Part shown: piece by piece, positions 8,681 through 17,764 of the stretch | Numbering within the stretch: the first letter of the stretch is position 1 | Layout of the letters: each line of letters opens with the position of its first letter | Assembly: GCF_016185115.1 (NCBI RefSeq) | Contig: NZ_JACPOF010000004.1 | Location: forward strand, 651,398-715,397 | Source: Polaromonas sp. | GTDB taxonomy: Bacteria > Pseudomonadota > Gammaproteobacteria > Burkholderiales > Burkholderiaceae_C | Length of the DNA stretch: 64,000 nucleotides | Direction: 5' to 3' | Notes under the pieces: model-generated | Seen by the model: the letters and a program-made list of their open reading frames with translations, nothing else | What the model was told of the DNA's origin: nothing | The model's database searches: none | Made by a program: the position numbers and the translations under genes

Positions 8681-9628
8681 TCAGTTTTCCTGAACAGCCT
8701 CTTCTGTCGTCGCGGCCCTGATTCTGGGGCTTTTGAACGGCGTTCCGGACGCCCGCTCAAACAGGGTCGCCAGCTTTTCGGCCATGGGCGTGAGGGGCAT
8801 GGCGCTGCGCCTGATCAGCACAATGTCCGGCCCCTGCAGTTCTTCCTCTACAGGAATCTGTTGAAGCGAATCCCTGAACAGCGCATTGCTGGTCCATTGC
8901 GGCGGCAAAAAAGCCAGGGCATCGGTAGAGGTCAGCAGCGCCACGATAGGCAGGGTGGTCAGCGTTTCGGTGACGGACCGGGGTGCAGGCAGGCCATGGA
9001 CGGCGAACTGCTCCACAAACTCCACATCCACCGGCTGGCGTACGCCCGTCATGATCCACTCCGCGCCAGTCAGCTCGCGCAGGCTGCGCGCCTTGCCCAG
9101 CGGGTGCCCCTTGCGGGCCACCACCACACGCGGGTTGTGGAACAGCAGTTCAGCGGTGTAGAAGCGGTCAATATCGCCAACGGGTCGTGGGCCGACATAA
9201 AAATCCAGGCTGCCATCCTTGAGTTGCGGCTCCATCGCCGGGAACAGGCCCTCGGTCAGGCTCAGCCGGGCATCGGGGTATTCCTTGCGGAAACTGTCAT
9301 ACACCTGCGGCACCAAGGACAGGAACACGGCGCCGGACAGGCCGGCGCTGACCCTTCCTTCTCCCTTGCCCTTGAGCTGCTCGATTTCCTGCCTGCCCCG
9401 CTCGACGTCGTGCAATATCGACCGGGCACGCACCACAAAAGACTGGCCGTAGGCATTGAGCGACACACCCTTGCCATGCCGCTCCAGCAGCGGCACGCCG
9501 AGTTCTTTCTCAAGGTCGCGCAGGCCGCGGGTGATGGCCGGCTGGGCCAGGCCCTGTGCACGCGCTGCGCCACGGATGCTGTTGGCGTCGGCCACGGCGA
9601 CAAGGTTACGCAAATGATGCAACTTCAT
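8681..9628 (-). CDS. LysR-family transcription regulator
   Basis: 315 residues from the ATG at 9628 (MKLHHLRNLVAV); the upstream extension to 9760 crosses the divergent promoter region. The N-terminal winged HTH lies at about 5-60 (SIRGAARAQGLAQPAITRGLRDLEKELGVPLLER). The effector-binding domain follows from about 90 to 295. It is divergent from the Bug-receptor gene at 9748, the usual arrangement in which a LysR protein controls its neighbour. The 119-bp gap contains the dyad-like ATC-N8-GAT at about 9639-9652, a possible T-N11-A type site. The inducer is unknown. Confidence 0.88.
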   Translation of the reverse strand: MKLHHLRNLVAVADANSIRGAARAQGLAQPAITRGLRDLEKELGVPLLERHGKGVSLNAYGQSFVVRARSILHDVERGRQEIEQLKGKGEGRVSAGLSGAVFLSLVPQVYDSFRKEYPDARLSLTEGLFPAMEPQLKDGSLDFYVGPRPVGDIDRFYTAELLFHNPRVVVARKGHPLGKARSLRELTGAEWIMTGVRQPVDVEFVEQFAVHGLPAPRSVTETLTTLPIVALLTSTDALAFLPPQWTSNALFRDSLQQIPVEEELQGPDIVLIRRSAMPLTPMAEKLATLFERASGTPFKSPRIRAATTEEAVQEN

Positions 9629-9747
9629 GTGATGCCTGTTGGGTATCGAAATAATGATTTTGCACTCTTTTGGTTTTTTCCGCTTCAAACTACAGTACGC
9701 CAGTCCGGCAGACCGCAGCCGGGCATCACAACAATCTGGAGACAAGC

Positions 9748-10725
9748 ATGAAACAGACATTTGCCGCCCTGACGGCCGCCGCAGGCATGAGCCTTGCCCT
9801 GATCGCCGGCCCTTCGCTGGCGCAGACCTTTCCCGCGCAACCCATACGCATCATTTCGCCCTTCCCCGCAGGCAGCGGCCCTGACGCCGTGGCCCGCATC
9901 GTTGGTGACAAGCTTGCCGCCAGCCTGAAGCAGCCCATCGTGATCGATCCACGTCCGGGCGCTAATGGTTTCCTGGCTGCCAATGCTGTCAAGGCCGCCG
10001 CGCCCACAGGCTACGACCTGTTTCTGGCCGATATCGGCCACCTCACCATCAACCCCTCGCTGTTCAAAAAGCTGCCGTATGACCCCAAGGCCGACTTTGT
10101 GCCTGTGAGCGGTGTCTACAGGGCTTCCTTTTTTATTGCCGTGGGCGCCAACAGCCCAATCAAGAACGTGAAGGACCTGATCGCCGCGGCCGCCGTGCCG
10201 GGCAGGGTGACCTACGGCTCCAACTCCATCGGCAGCCCCCTGCACCTGGGCGCAGCACAGATCGAGGCGGCCACCAACACAAAGATGGTGCATGTGCCGT
10301 ACAAGGAAATCTCGCAGCTCTACGCCGCAGTGTCCACCGGTGAAGTCGACTGGGCGCTGGGCAGCATCGCCAGCGCCGGCCCGCTGCTGCGTGCTGGCAA
10401 GCTGCGCTTTATTGCCATTGCAGACACCGCCCGTAACGCCACCCTGCCCGATATCCCTACCTTTGACCAGGCCGGCGGCCCACGCCCCCTGTCTGCCAAC
10501 AGCTGGGTTTCTCTCGTCGCGCCCAAAGGCACACCGCCAGCCGTGGTCACAACACTCAACCGCGCCATCAACGACGCACTGAAGCAGCCTGACGTGGTCG
10601 AAAAACTGGCCGGTTTTGGCTTCACGCCGTTTTTGTCCACGCCCGCAGACCTTGCCAAAGTCATAGATACCGACACCGTGTCCAACGCCGCGCTCGTCAA
10701 GCGCACCGGCGCCAGTGTGGACTGA
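9748..10725 (+). CDS. Bug/TctC-type periplasmic solute receptor
   Basis: 325 residues. The signal peptide covers 1-25 (ALIAGPSLAQ). Bug-family signatures are present: RIISPFPAGSGPD near the mature N-terminus, PIVIDPRPGANGFLAA, TYGSNSIGSPLHLGA and MVHVPYK. These proteins bind carboxylates and pass them to tripartite tricarboxylate transporters or act as sensors. No TctA or TctB membrane gene is in the window, so this is an orphan receptor. It is most similar by eye to the receptor at 14601: they share LAD[IV]GH and the C-terminal LVKRTGAS. A flavin monooxygenase gene follows 37 bp downstream. Confidence 0.88.
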   Translation: MKQTFAALTAAAGMSLALIAGPSLAQTFPAQPIRIISPFPAGSGPDAVARIVGDKLAASLKQPIVIDPRPGANGFLAANAVKAAAPTGYDLFLADIGHLTINPSLFKKLPYDPKADFVPVSGVYRASFFIAVGANSPIKNVKDLIAAAAVPGRVTYGSNSIGSPLHLGAAQIEAATNTKMVHVPYKEISQLYAAVSTGEVDWALGSIASAGPLLRAGKLRFIAIADTARNATLPDIPTFDQAGGPRPLSANSWVSLVAPKGTPPAVVTTLNRAINDALKQPDVVEKLAGFGFTPFLSTPADLAKVIDTDTVSNAALVKRTGASVD

Positions 10726-10762
10726 ACGCAGCGCGACCAGAGAACCAGGAAAGAAACGAATC

Positions 10763-12451
10763 ATGAAAACAACCGACGTTGCCATCATCGGCGGAGGCCC
10801 CGCAGGGCTGATGCTGGCCATTGAACTGGGCTGCCGCGGCATTGACTGCGTGGTGCTTGAAGAAGATGTGGCAGCGCCGGATTTCCCCAAGGCCAACGCC
10901 ACCTCGTCGCGCACCATGGAGCATTACCGGCGACGGGGCTTCTCGAAAAAAATCCGCGCGCTGGGTCTGGAACCCGATCACCCGCAAGACGTTGTCTACT
11001 GCACCACGCTTTCGGGCCGGGAACTGACCCGGTTTGCGATTCCCTCGCGCAAGGAAGCACTGAACCGCACATCGTTTGGTGATTACGGCGAAGAGTCCTG
11101 GCCGACACCCGAACTGCCGCACCGCAGCCAGCAGATGTTCATCGAACCCATACTGCGCGAGCAGGCGCTGCAACACAAGTCCGTCAAGCTCATGCTGGGC
11201 TGGCAGGCCGGCACGATAGACATGGATGCCACGGGAGTGACCATTGCGGCGCACCACACCGTCAACAACGAAGAGATGACCTTGCGCGCCCGCTATGTCG
11301 TGGGTTGCGACGGCCCTCGCAGCATGGTGCGCAAGAGCTGCGGCATACGCTACAGCGGCCAGAGCGAAGAGGTGCGCGAATTTTTCGGCGGCCAGATGCT
11401 GTCTGTTTTCTTCACATCGAGCTCCCTCTATGATGTGCTCGGCAAGAAGCGAGCGTGGCAATACTGGGCAGTCAATGCGGTCCAGCGCGGCCTGTTGATT
11501 GCCATCGACGGCGTGGACAAATTCCTTTTTTGCCTGCAAATGCAGCCAGGCGAGACGCGCGAGTCGGTGGACTATGAAACCGCCATGTTCAAGGCCATAG
11601 GCGCAAAGTTCGACTATGAGCTCATCGCCGTCGAGCCGTGGAATGCCGGCTTCACGCTGGTGGCTGATGCTTTCTCCAAAGACCGCGCCTTCATCGCCGG
11701 CGATGCGGCCCATCTGTTCACGCCCACAGGCGGCATGGGTTACAACACCAGCGTCGATGACGCTGTCAATCTGGGCTGGAAGCTGGCCGCCGTGGTACAG
11801 GGCTGGGGCGGCGAAGGCCTGCTCGACTCGTATCAGGCCGAACGCAAGCCGATTGGCCATCGCAACACCGCATTTGCCCGCTCCATGGCCGACAGCATAG
11901 GCGGCATCAAGGTGCCGCCCAATGTCGATGACAACACGCCGGAAGCGGAACAGCTGCGTGAAAAAATGGGCGCAGCGCTATACCAGCATGTCCGCAACGA
12001 GTTCAACATTCCCGGCCTGCAACTGGGCCTGCGTTACGAAGGCAGCCCCATCGTGGCGGCAGAGGCCGAGGCGCAGACGCCTGACCAGCCCAACACTTAC
12101 ATACCCACTGCGCGGCCCGGCTCGCGTGCACCGCATATCTGGCTGGGCGATCAGTCCATCTTCGACCTGTTTGGCCGCGACTACACCTTGCTGTGCTTCA
12201 CCAGCCAGGACAAGGCCTCAGCAGCGCTTGACGCTGCAAACTGGGAAAAAGAAGCCGCCGCGCTCGGCATGCCAATGGAAACCCTCTACTGCGATAACGC
12301 CGATGCACGCAAACTCTACGGTGCCGACTGCGTGCTGGTCAGACCCGACCACCATGTGGCCTGGCGCGGTGCCAGGAGTGCAGATGCCCATGCCGTGCTT
12401 GCCATGGCTTGCGCGAGACCCGCCAAAGAGCAGCAACGCAAGGCAGCGTGA
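10763..12451 (+). CDS. FAD-dependent aromatic monooxygenase
   Basis: 562 residues from the ATG at 10763 (MKTTDVAIIGGGPAG). The Rossmann motif GGGPAGLMLAIEL (about 10-22), the DG motif VVGCDGPRSMVRK and the second FAD motif AFIAGDAAHLFTPTGGMGYN place it in the class A flavoprotein hydroxylases (PheA/TfdB/MhpA group). The C-terminal thioredoxin-like domain from about 450 is typical of this subgroup. These enzymes hydroxylate phenolic rings using NAD(P)H and oxygen. It lies between two Bug-receptor genes, which suggests uptake and hydroxylation of the same carboxylated aromatic compound. The substrate is undefined. Confidence 0.87.
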   Translation: MKTTDVAIIGGGPAGLMLAIELGCRGIDCVVLEEDVAAPDFPKANATSSRTMEHYRRRGFSKKIRALGLEPDHPQDVVYCTTLSGRELTRFAIPSRKEALNRTSFGDYGEESWPTPELPHRSQQMFIEPILREQALQHKSVKLMLGWQAGTIDMDATGVTIAAHHTVNNEEMTLRARYVVGCDGPRSMVRKSCGIRYSGQSEEVREFFGGQMLSVFFTSSSLYDVLGKKRAWQYWAVNAVQRGLLIAIDGVDKFLFCLQMQPGETRESVDYETAMFKAIGAKFDYELIAVEPWNAGFTLVADAFSKDRAFIAGDAAHLFTPTGGMGYNTSVDDAVNLGWKLAAVVQGWGGEGLLDSYQAERKPIGHRNTAFARSMADSIGGIKVPPNVDDNTPEAEQLREKMGAALYQHVRNEFNIPGLQLGLRYEGSPIVAAEAEAQTPDQPNTYIPTARPGSRAPHIWLGDQSIFDLFGRDYTLLCFTSQDKASAALDAANWEKEAAALGMPMETLYCDNADARKLYGADCVLVRPDHHVAWRGARSADAHAVLAMACARPAKEQQRKAA

Positions 12452-12485
12452 ATCAACAGGACAAGTCATTGACGGAGACAAGGCC

Positions 12486-13484
12486 ATGAGCAAAATTACA
12501 AGACGCCAGGCACTGGCAGCCAGCCTGGCCTTCAGCGCCCCCGCATTGACCCCAACAGTTTTTGCCCAGACGTCTGCCAGCAACTTCCCTTCGCGCCCGG
12601 TGATGCTGGTCGTGCCGTTTACCCCTGGCAGCGGCAGCGACACCATCTCACGCATCATCGGCCCGCGCCTGGCCGACCGCTGGAAGCAGGCCGTTGTCGT
12701 CGAGAACCGCGCCGGTGCCAGCGGCAACCTGGGTGCAGACCGTGTCGCCAAGGCTGCGCCCGACGGCCTGACGCTGCTCATGGCCATCAATACCTTCACC
12801 ATGACGCCGGCGCTGTACAAGTCGCTGCCCTACAACCCCATCGCAGATTTCACGCCCATCACCAGACTGGCATCGGCAAACTTTGCACTCGTCGTCAACA
12901 GCGATGTACCTGCGAAAGACGTCAAGTCACTGGTCGCCTGGGTCAAGAGCCAGCCTGCCGGCAAACTGAATTACGGCTCACCCGGCAACGGCACGCCGCA
13001 CCACCTGGGCATGGAACTCATGAAGTCCAGCGTCGGCATCGATGTGGTGCATGTGCCGTACAAGGGTATTTCAGGAGCGCTGACCGACCTTCTGGGCGGC
13101 CAGGTGCAGATGATGTTTGCCTCTTTCCATTCAGTGTTGCCGCAGGTGCGGGCCGGCAAGCTGCGCATGCTGGGCCTGACCGGCGCCACCCGGTCCACGT
13201 TGCTCCCCGATGTCCCCACGTTCCGCGAACAGGGCCTGACGGTGCTGGAGGCCGTTGATGCCTGGTACGCGGTCATGGCACCCGCCGGTGTTGCCCCCGC
13301 CCTTGCAGAGCGCCTGCACAGGGATTTTGTCGAGGTCATGCAGGAGGGTGACGTGCGCAGCAAACTTGCCGAGCAGGGGCTCATCGTACAAACAGGTACC
13401 CCAGCCGAATTGCGTGACCTGATTGCCAGCGACATTGCCCGCTGGAAAAAGGTGGTGGCCGACGCCCGCATACAGGCCGAATAG
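12486..13484 (+). CDS. Bug/TctC-type periplasmic solute receptor
   Basis: 332 residues from the ATG at 12486; an ORF from 11922 in this frame is mostly the shadow of the monooxygenase. The N-terminus (ITRRQALAAS) has a twin arginine and a hydrophobic run ending at TVFAQ, so Tat or Sec export is possible. Family motifs are VVPFTPGSGSDTISR, VVENRAGASGNLGA, NYGSPGNGTPHHLGMELM and VVHVPYKG. It binds a small carboxylate in the periplasm by family analogy. It follows the monooxygenase gene by 34 bp and is likely in the same operon. No cognate TctAB is visible. Confidence 0.88.
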   Translation: MSKITRRQALAASLAFSAPALTPTVFAQTSASNFPSRPVMLVVPFTPGSGSDTISRIIGPRLADRWKQAVVVENRAGASGNLGADRVAKAAPDGLTLLMAINTFTMTPALYKSLPYNPIADFTPITRLASANFALVVNSDVPAKDVKSLVAWVKSQPAGKLNYGSPGNGTPHHLGMELMKSSVGIDVVHVPYKGISGALTDLLGGQVQMMFASFHSVLPQVRAGKLRMLGLTGATRSTLLPDVPTFREQGLTVLEAVDAWYAVMAPAGVAPALAERLHRDFVEVMQEGDVRSKLAEQGLIVQTGTPAELRDLIASDIARWKKVVADARIQAE

Positions 13485-13571
13485 GAAAGCAGCAGTGTCT
13501 GCTGTGGCAAAGCGTTTTCGATGATGCAGTTGCTGGACTAGCTGCGGGCTCTTTTGCCTCACAATCCGGCC

Positions 13572-14480
13572 ATGAACAAAGCCACCGGACTTGACCGCCT
13601 CGACTTTCTTCTGATCTTCGAGGCCATTCTTGAACAGAAAACCATCACCAGGGCGGCTGACAGGCTGGGCATCAGCCAGTCAGCGCTCAGCCATGCACTG
13701 ACACGCCTGCGCGGCAAATTCAATGACCCGCTGTTTGTGCGGACTGGCACCACCATGCAGCCCACGCCGCTGGTCATCGGCCTGTCCGAGCCACTTCAGC
13801 GATCCATGGCCATCGTGCGCAACGAAATCATGTCGGCCGCACAATTTGACCCGGCAACGACAACGCGCACTTTCAAATTGTGTGTCAATGAGGTGGGTGC
13901 GTTTCTGCTGGCGCCTAAAGTCATCAGGATGCTGCAGAAAAGCGCGCCGCATGCTTCACTGACACCGCTTGAAATTCCGCGCGCAGATATCTCCGGGGCG
14001 CTGGAGTCCGGGCGCGTCGATCTGGCGATTGGCCATTACCCGGAACTGAAAACCGGCATCTACCAGCAGCTGCTGTTCAGGCGCAGCTACGTTGCCATCG
14101 TGCGCAGGAACCACCCGTACATAGGGGCCAGCATGACGGACAGGCAGTTCTTCCAGACACCGCTGATCCGGTGCACAGCGACGGTGGCCATCAGCCAGTG
14201 GCTGGACCATCGGTTTACCGTCGCCGGGCAGCCCCAGATCATCGCGCTCGAAACGCCCTACGTCATGGCACTGGCCACGCTCGCGGTGGCCACGGACTGG
14301 ATGGCATTTGTGCCTGAGGAGCTCGTCACCGCGCTGAAAAACATCGCCGCCGTAAAAGTGGTCAATGTGCCGCACAAGCCGCCCGTTCTGGACCTGAAGC
14401 AGCACTGGCACAGGCGCTTCAAGGACGACGGCGCCAACAAGTTCCTGAGGCAGATCGTGCATCAGGCGCTGTATGAATAG
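13572..14480 (+). CDS. LysR-family transcription regulator
   Basis: 302 residues from the ATG at 13572; a second in-frame ATG at 13554 would add six residues. The HTH is at about 20-45 (KTITRAADRLGISQSALSHALTR), followed by the extended segment NDPLFVRTGTTMQPT typical of the NodD/NahR/PcpR-like LysR branch. That branch often controls aromatic degradation. The substrate domain runs to the C-terminus. The gene is oriented with the surrounding Bug and SDR genes and precedes the Bug gene at 14601 by 120 bp, so it may act on either side. Confidence 0.85.
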   Translation: MNKATGLDRLDFLLIFEAILEQKTITRAADRLGISQSALSHALTRLRGKFNDPLFVRTGTTMQPTPLVIGLSEPLQRSMAIVRNEIMSAAQFDPATTTRTFKLCVNEVGAFLLAPKVIRMLQKSAPHASLTPLEIPRADISGALESGRVDLAIGHYPELKTGIYQQLLFRRSYVAIVRRNHPYIGASMTDRQFFQTPLIRCTATVAISQWLDHRFTVAGQPQIIALETPYVMALATLAVATDWMAFVPEELVTALKNIAAVKVVNVPHKPPVLDLKQHWHRRFKDDGANKFLRQIVHQALYE

Positions 14481-14600
14481 GTTTACCACGGTATGCACAA
14501 ATGTCATTTGGCGTATGAATCAAACCTGATTGACGCATAGTTGGGCACTCCATACGATGCAGGCCAGCACCATCGCCTGCATCAAAAAAATGGAGACAAC

Positions 14601-15614
14601 ATGTTCAAGCCCCGTAGCCGCGCGCTGATTGCCGCAGCTTTTTTCGCATCCTTCTGCCTGGCATCCGCCCATGCACAGGCACCGCTGACGGCAGCAGCGC
14701 CACCGCCAGCGACCTTCCCGACGCAGACCGTACGCATCATTGCGCCCTTCTCGCCCGGCAGCGGGCCTGACACTGCGATGCGCATCGTGGCGGACGAGCT
14801 TGCAAAACAGTGGAAGCAGGCGGTCATCATCGACAACCGCACCGGGGCCAGCGGCATCATTGCGGCGACAGCCGCCAAAGCAGCCGCCCCCACGGGTCAT
14901 GAGCTGCTGCTGGCCGATGTCGGCCACATGTCGGTCAACCCCTCCATGTTTAAAAATCTTTCCTATGATCCCAAGGCGGACTTCTTACCGGTCAGCACGA
15001 TTTTCACGACCGCGTTTTTTGTGGCGGTCAGTTCCCAAAGCAAAATCCAGAGCATGAAGGAGTTGATAGCGCAGGCCGCCGCCAACCCCGACAAGGTCTC
15101 TTACGGTTCGTTTGCAGTCGGCTCAATCGGCCACCTGGGCGGCGCGCAACTGGAAGCGGCCACCGGCACAAAAATGGTCCATGTCGCATTCAAGGAGGCC
15201 TCACAGCTGTACACCTCCATTGCGGCGGCCGACGTGACGTGGGGACTGGCCAGCATCGGCTCGGCGGGAGCGCTCTACAAGGCTGACAAACTCAGGTTTA
15301 TAGCCGTGGCCGACAGCGTTCGATCACCCATTCTTCCCGCGGTGCCCACTATCCGTGAATCCGGCGGACCGGATGGCATCAACGGCAAAACCTGGGTCGC
15401 CCTGTTCGCACCCAAAGGCACGCCCACAGCCGTCACCGAGCGTATACAGCGCAGTGTTGCAGCCATCCTCAGGCAGCCTGAGGTGATGGAGAAGTTCCGC
15501 GCGGCGGGGCTGCTCGCCAGCAGCAGCACGCAGGCCGAGCTGGCCACCCTGGTTGAACGGGATGCCGGTTACTACGGCGCACTCGTCAAACGCACCGGCG
15601 CCAGCGCCAACTAA
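14601..15614 (+). CDS. Bug/TctC-type periplasmic solute receptor
   Basis: 337 residues from the ATG at 14601. The signal peptide ends near residue 26 (SAHAQ) and is followed by a short Pro/Ala linker. Motifs are RIIAPFSPGSGPD, VIIDNRTGASGIIAAT, SYGSFAVGSIGHLGGAQL and MVHVAFKEASQLY. It closely parallels the receptor at 9748, including LLADVGHMSVNPS and the LVKRTGAS end, which points to an internal duplication. It is an orphan receptor. The next gene (SDR) starts 62 bp downstream in the same direction. Confidence 0.88.
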   Translation: MFKPRSRALIAAAFFASFCLASAHAQAPLTAAAPPPATFPTQTVRIIAPFSPGSGPDTAMRIVADELAKQWKQAVIIDNRTGASGIIAATAAKAAAPTGHELLLADVGHMSVNPSMFKNLSYDPKADFLPVSTIFTTAFFVAVSSQSKIQSMKELIAQAAANPDKVSYGSFAVGSIGHLGGAQLEAATGTKMVHVAFKEASQLYTSIAAADVTWGLASIGSAGALYKADKLRFIAVADSVRSPILPAVPTIRESGGPDGINGKTWVALFAPKGTPTAVTERIQRSVAAILRQPEVMEKFRAAGLLASSSTQAELATLVERDAGYYGALVKRTGASAN

Positions 15615-15676
15615 AAAAACATGCCCGGCATGGTCCCGCATGTCGCGGGCCGGGCCGGGCTGCCTGCAATACATCC

Positions 15677-16414
15677 ATGAACACTTCAAGACCCGCCATT
15701 CTCATCACCGGCGCAGGACGCGGCATAGGCGCCGCGACCGCGCTGCTCGCGGCTTCACGTGGCCATCCCGTGTCACTGTTGTACCGGGACCGCAGCGGTG
15801 ATGCGCAAAACGTCGTCAACACCATTGAAGCAGCTGGTGGCCGCGCACTGGCGTTGCAGGCTGATGTCGGCATTGAAGCGGATATCTGCAACGCTTTCGA
15901 CAAGAGCATGGCTCACTGGGGCAGCCTGGGCGGGCTGGTCAACAACGCCGGCATGAACGGCGGGCTGTCGGCCGTGTCAGGCGTGAGTGCCGAGCAGCTG
16001 GCGCGGCTTTTTGCGGTCAACGTTTCGGGGGCTTTCCTGTGTGTGCGTGAAGCCTGCAAATACATGACGGCGGGCGGCGCCATCGTGAACGTCTCGTCGC
16101 GCGCAGCCTGCCTTGGTGCGCCGCATACCTGGGTGCACTACGCGGCGACCAAAGGCGCACTGGACACCATGACCATAGGGCTGGCGAAAGAGCTCGCACC
16201 CCGGGGCATACGCGTCAATGGCGTGCGCCCCGGCTTTATCGATACCGAGATACATGCCCAGCGGCCAGAACACACGCTTGACGCGCTGGTCAAAACCGTG
16301 CCTCTGGGCCGCATGGGCACACCGGCCGAAGTGGCACAGGCCATTGCATGGCTGCTCTCGAACGAAGCGTCGTATGTGACGGGCGCCACACTGGATGTCG
16401 CCGGCGGCGCATGA
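15677..16414 (+). CDS. Short-chain dehydrogenase/reductase
   Basis: 245 residues. The cofactor motif is TGAGRGIG (residues 11-18), NNAG is at 89-92, the catalytic serine is in NVSS (140-141), and Tyr155 and Lys159 form YAATK. VRPGFIDTEIH follows. This is a classical SDR that oxidises or reduces an alcohol/ketone with NAD(P). Its position after the Bug receptor and before NTF2-like and dienelactone-hydrolase genes suggests a step in the same catabolic route, such as oxidation of a dihydrodiol or side-chain alcohol. The specific substrate cannot be stated. Confidence 0.86.
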   Translation: MNTSRPAILITGAGRGIGAATALLAASRGHPVSLLYRDRSGDAQNVVNTIEAAGGRALALQADVGIEADICNAFDKSMAHWGSLGGLVNNAGMNGGLSAVSGVSAEQLARLFAVNVSGAFLCVREACKYMTAGGAIVNVSSRAACLGAPHTWVHYAATKGALDTMTIGLAKELAPRGIRVNGVRPGFIDTEIHAQRPEHTLDALVKTVPLGRMGTPAEVAQAIAWLLSNEASYVTGATLDVAGGA

Positions 16415-16462
16415 CCACACTTTCCGATTTTTCAATTTCAACAACTCTCCCAAAGGAAAAAA

Positions 16463-16963
16463 ATGGCTACGACCAAAGACTTCAATTTCACGGCAAAACT
16501 CGACATCTTCGACTCCGACAAGGCCCGTGCCAACTACCAGATGTTCTGCGACCACGCGGTTGCCGAATGGGGTGGTGACCTGGACGCCACCATGAAGACG
16601 GTGTCAAAAGACAACCCCTTCCAGATCTTCCAGACCACCGGCGCCGAGGTCTGGGGCTATGAAAATGTGCGCGAGTTTTACCGCGACCGGCTGGTCACCT
16701 TCACCGGCCAGGGCTTTCACGCCAAACAATGGGTTTTTACCGACGATGTAGCCGTAGGCCGCGGCTGGTTCAAAGGCAGTCCCAAAGGGATGTTCTTCGG
16801 CACCATGACTTACGGCAAGCCGCTGTTTTTTGCCATGACCTTATGGCTTTACTTTGACGAACACAGCCTGATTCGTGGCGAGACAGCCTATTCGGACGGT
16901 GCAGAGCTGCACAGGCAGATCCGCGAAGGTCAGGACGGCGATGTGAGCCGGGAGCTGTATTGA
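16463..16963 (+). CDS. NTF2-like (SnoaL-type) small protein
   Basis: 166 residues, without a signal peptide. The composition and pattern (a helical start with FDSDKARANYQMFCDHAV, then VWGYENVREFYRDRL and strands such as WLYFDEHSLIRGETAY) fit the cone-shaped NTF2-like fold. That fold is used by SnoaL cyclases, isomerases and small subunits of ring hydroxylases. A catalytic role is not evident. RBS-like AAAGGAAAAAA precedes the start. Its stop overlaps the start of the dienelactone-hydrolase-like gene (TGATG), so the two are translationally coupled. Confidence 0.7.
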   Translation: MATTKDFNFTAKLDIFDSDKARANYQMFCDHAVAEWGGDLDATMKTVSKDNPFQIFQTTGAEVWGYENVREFYRDRLVTFTGQGFHAKQWVFTDDVAVGRGWFKGSPKGMFFGTMTYGKPLFFAMTLWLYFDEHSLIRGETAYSDGAELHRQIREGQDGDVSRELY

Positions 16964-17664
16964 TGCCTGCCACACCGTACACCCGCAACACTCCGGCATA
17001 TCCTGCAGAAGGCTGGATCACGCTGGCAACTGATGATGGACACACGCTGGATGCCTTCCAGGTCGTGCCCACCGCCCCCAAAGGCAGCGTCGTCGTACTG
17101 CAGGAGATTTTTGGGGTCAACCCACATATACAGCACGTCGCAAGGCAACTGGCCGCGCTGGGTTACGCCGCGATCGCGCCAGCCATGTTTGACCGCCTGC
17201 AAAAAAAAGTGTCGCTGCCTTATGACAAAACCGGCATTGAGCAGGGCAAGACATTGATGGGTGGCATGTCCCTTGATGTCGCAATGCACGATGTTGCTGC
17301 TGCCGTGAAGCATTCGGCACCGTTTGGCGCCGTCGCTGTGCTGGGTTTTTGCTGGGGCGGCTCGCTGGCCTGGCTGGCTGCGGGTCGTTTGCCGGTTGCA
17401 GGCGCCATTGCCTACTATGGCGGTCAGATAGGCGCACTGCTTGACCATGCGCCCAACAGACCCATGCTGACGCACTTCGGCGAGCTGGACGCCTCCATTC
17501 CCAAAGAGGTCGCTGGCGCCGTAACGGAGCGATTCGGCACAGTGGTCAACCACCTCTACCCCGCCGGCCACGGTTTCAATTGCGATGAGCGTGCGAGCTT
17601 CGATAAAGCCAGCTCAGCCCTGGCATGGCGCAGGACCAATGGATTCCTCGACGCCATCATCTGA
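16963..17664 (+). CDS. Dienelactone hydrolase family protein
   Basis: 233 residues from the ATG at 16963. It has an alpha/beta hydrolase fold with the dienelactone-hydrolase triad: Cys130 in the nucleophile elbow GFCWGG, Asp177 and His203 (PAGHGFN). Glu48 in LQEIFG holds the cysteine in the known enzymes. The family opens dienelactones formed in modified ortho-cleavage of chloro- or methyl-catechols, but many members have other ester substrates. It overlaps the NTF2-like gene by one base and ends the rightward operon. A terminator-like hairpin lies beyond the stop. Confidence 0.85.
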   Translation: MPATPYTRNTPAYPAEGWITLATDDGHTLDAFQVVPTAPKGSVVVLQEIFGVNPHIQHVARQLAALGYAAIAPAMFDRLQKKVSLPYDKTGIEQGKTLMGGMSLDVAMHDVAAAVKHSAPFGAVAVLGFCWGGSLAWLAAGRLPVAGAIAYYGGQIGALLDHAPNRPMLTHFGELDASIPKEVAGAVTERFGTVVNHLYPAGHGFNCDERASFDKASSALAWRRTNGFLDAII

Positions 17665-17737
17665 CCTGCCAGCTAACGGCAAGACTGAAGGATACCAAGG
17701 CCCTTCACGGGGTGTACACCCGGAAGTACGCCACAGG

Positions 17738-17764
17738 AAAAAGCCGGGAGATTTCCCGGGGCTT
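17738..17764 (-). terminator. Rho-independent terminator between convergent genes
   Basis: The arms AAGCCGGGA (17741-17749) and TCCCGGGGCTT (17754-17764) form a strong stem with a 4-base loop. Read on the minus strand, the stem is followed by TTTTT (17742-17738). It therefore terminates the leftward aldolase operon, whose stop codon overlaps the stem. It may also stop transcription coming from the dienelactone-hydrolase gene. Confidence 0.75.

Noticed and set aside
9685..10917. 410-codon minus-strand frame opposite the Bug receptor gene
   Set aside because: It is the antisense shadow of a clearly coding Bug receptor. Cys/Gly/His-rich composition with no domain, common in GC-rich DNA.
10697..11860. 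387-codon minus-strand frame opposite the monooxygenase gene
   Set aside because: Antisense to a flavoprotein with intact FAD motifs; no ribosome-binding site and no family pattern.
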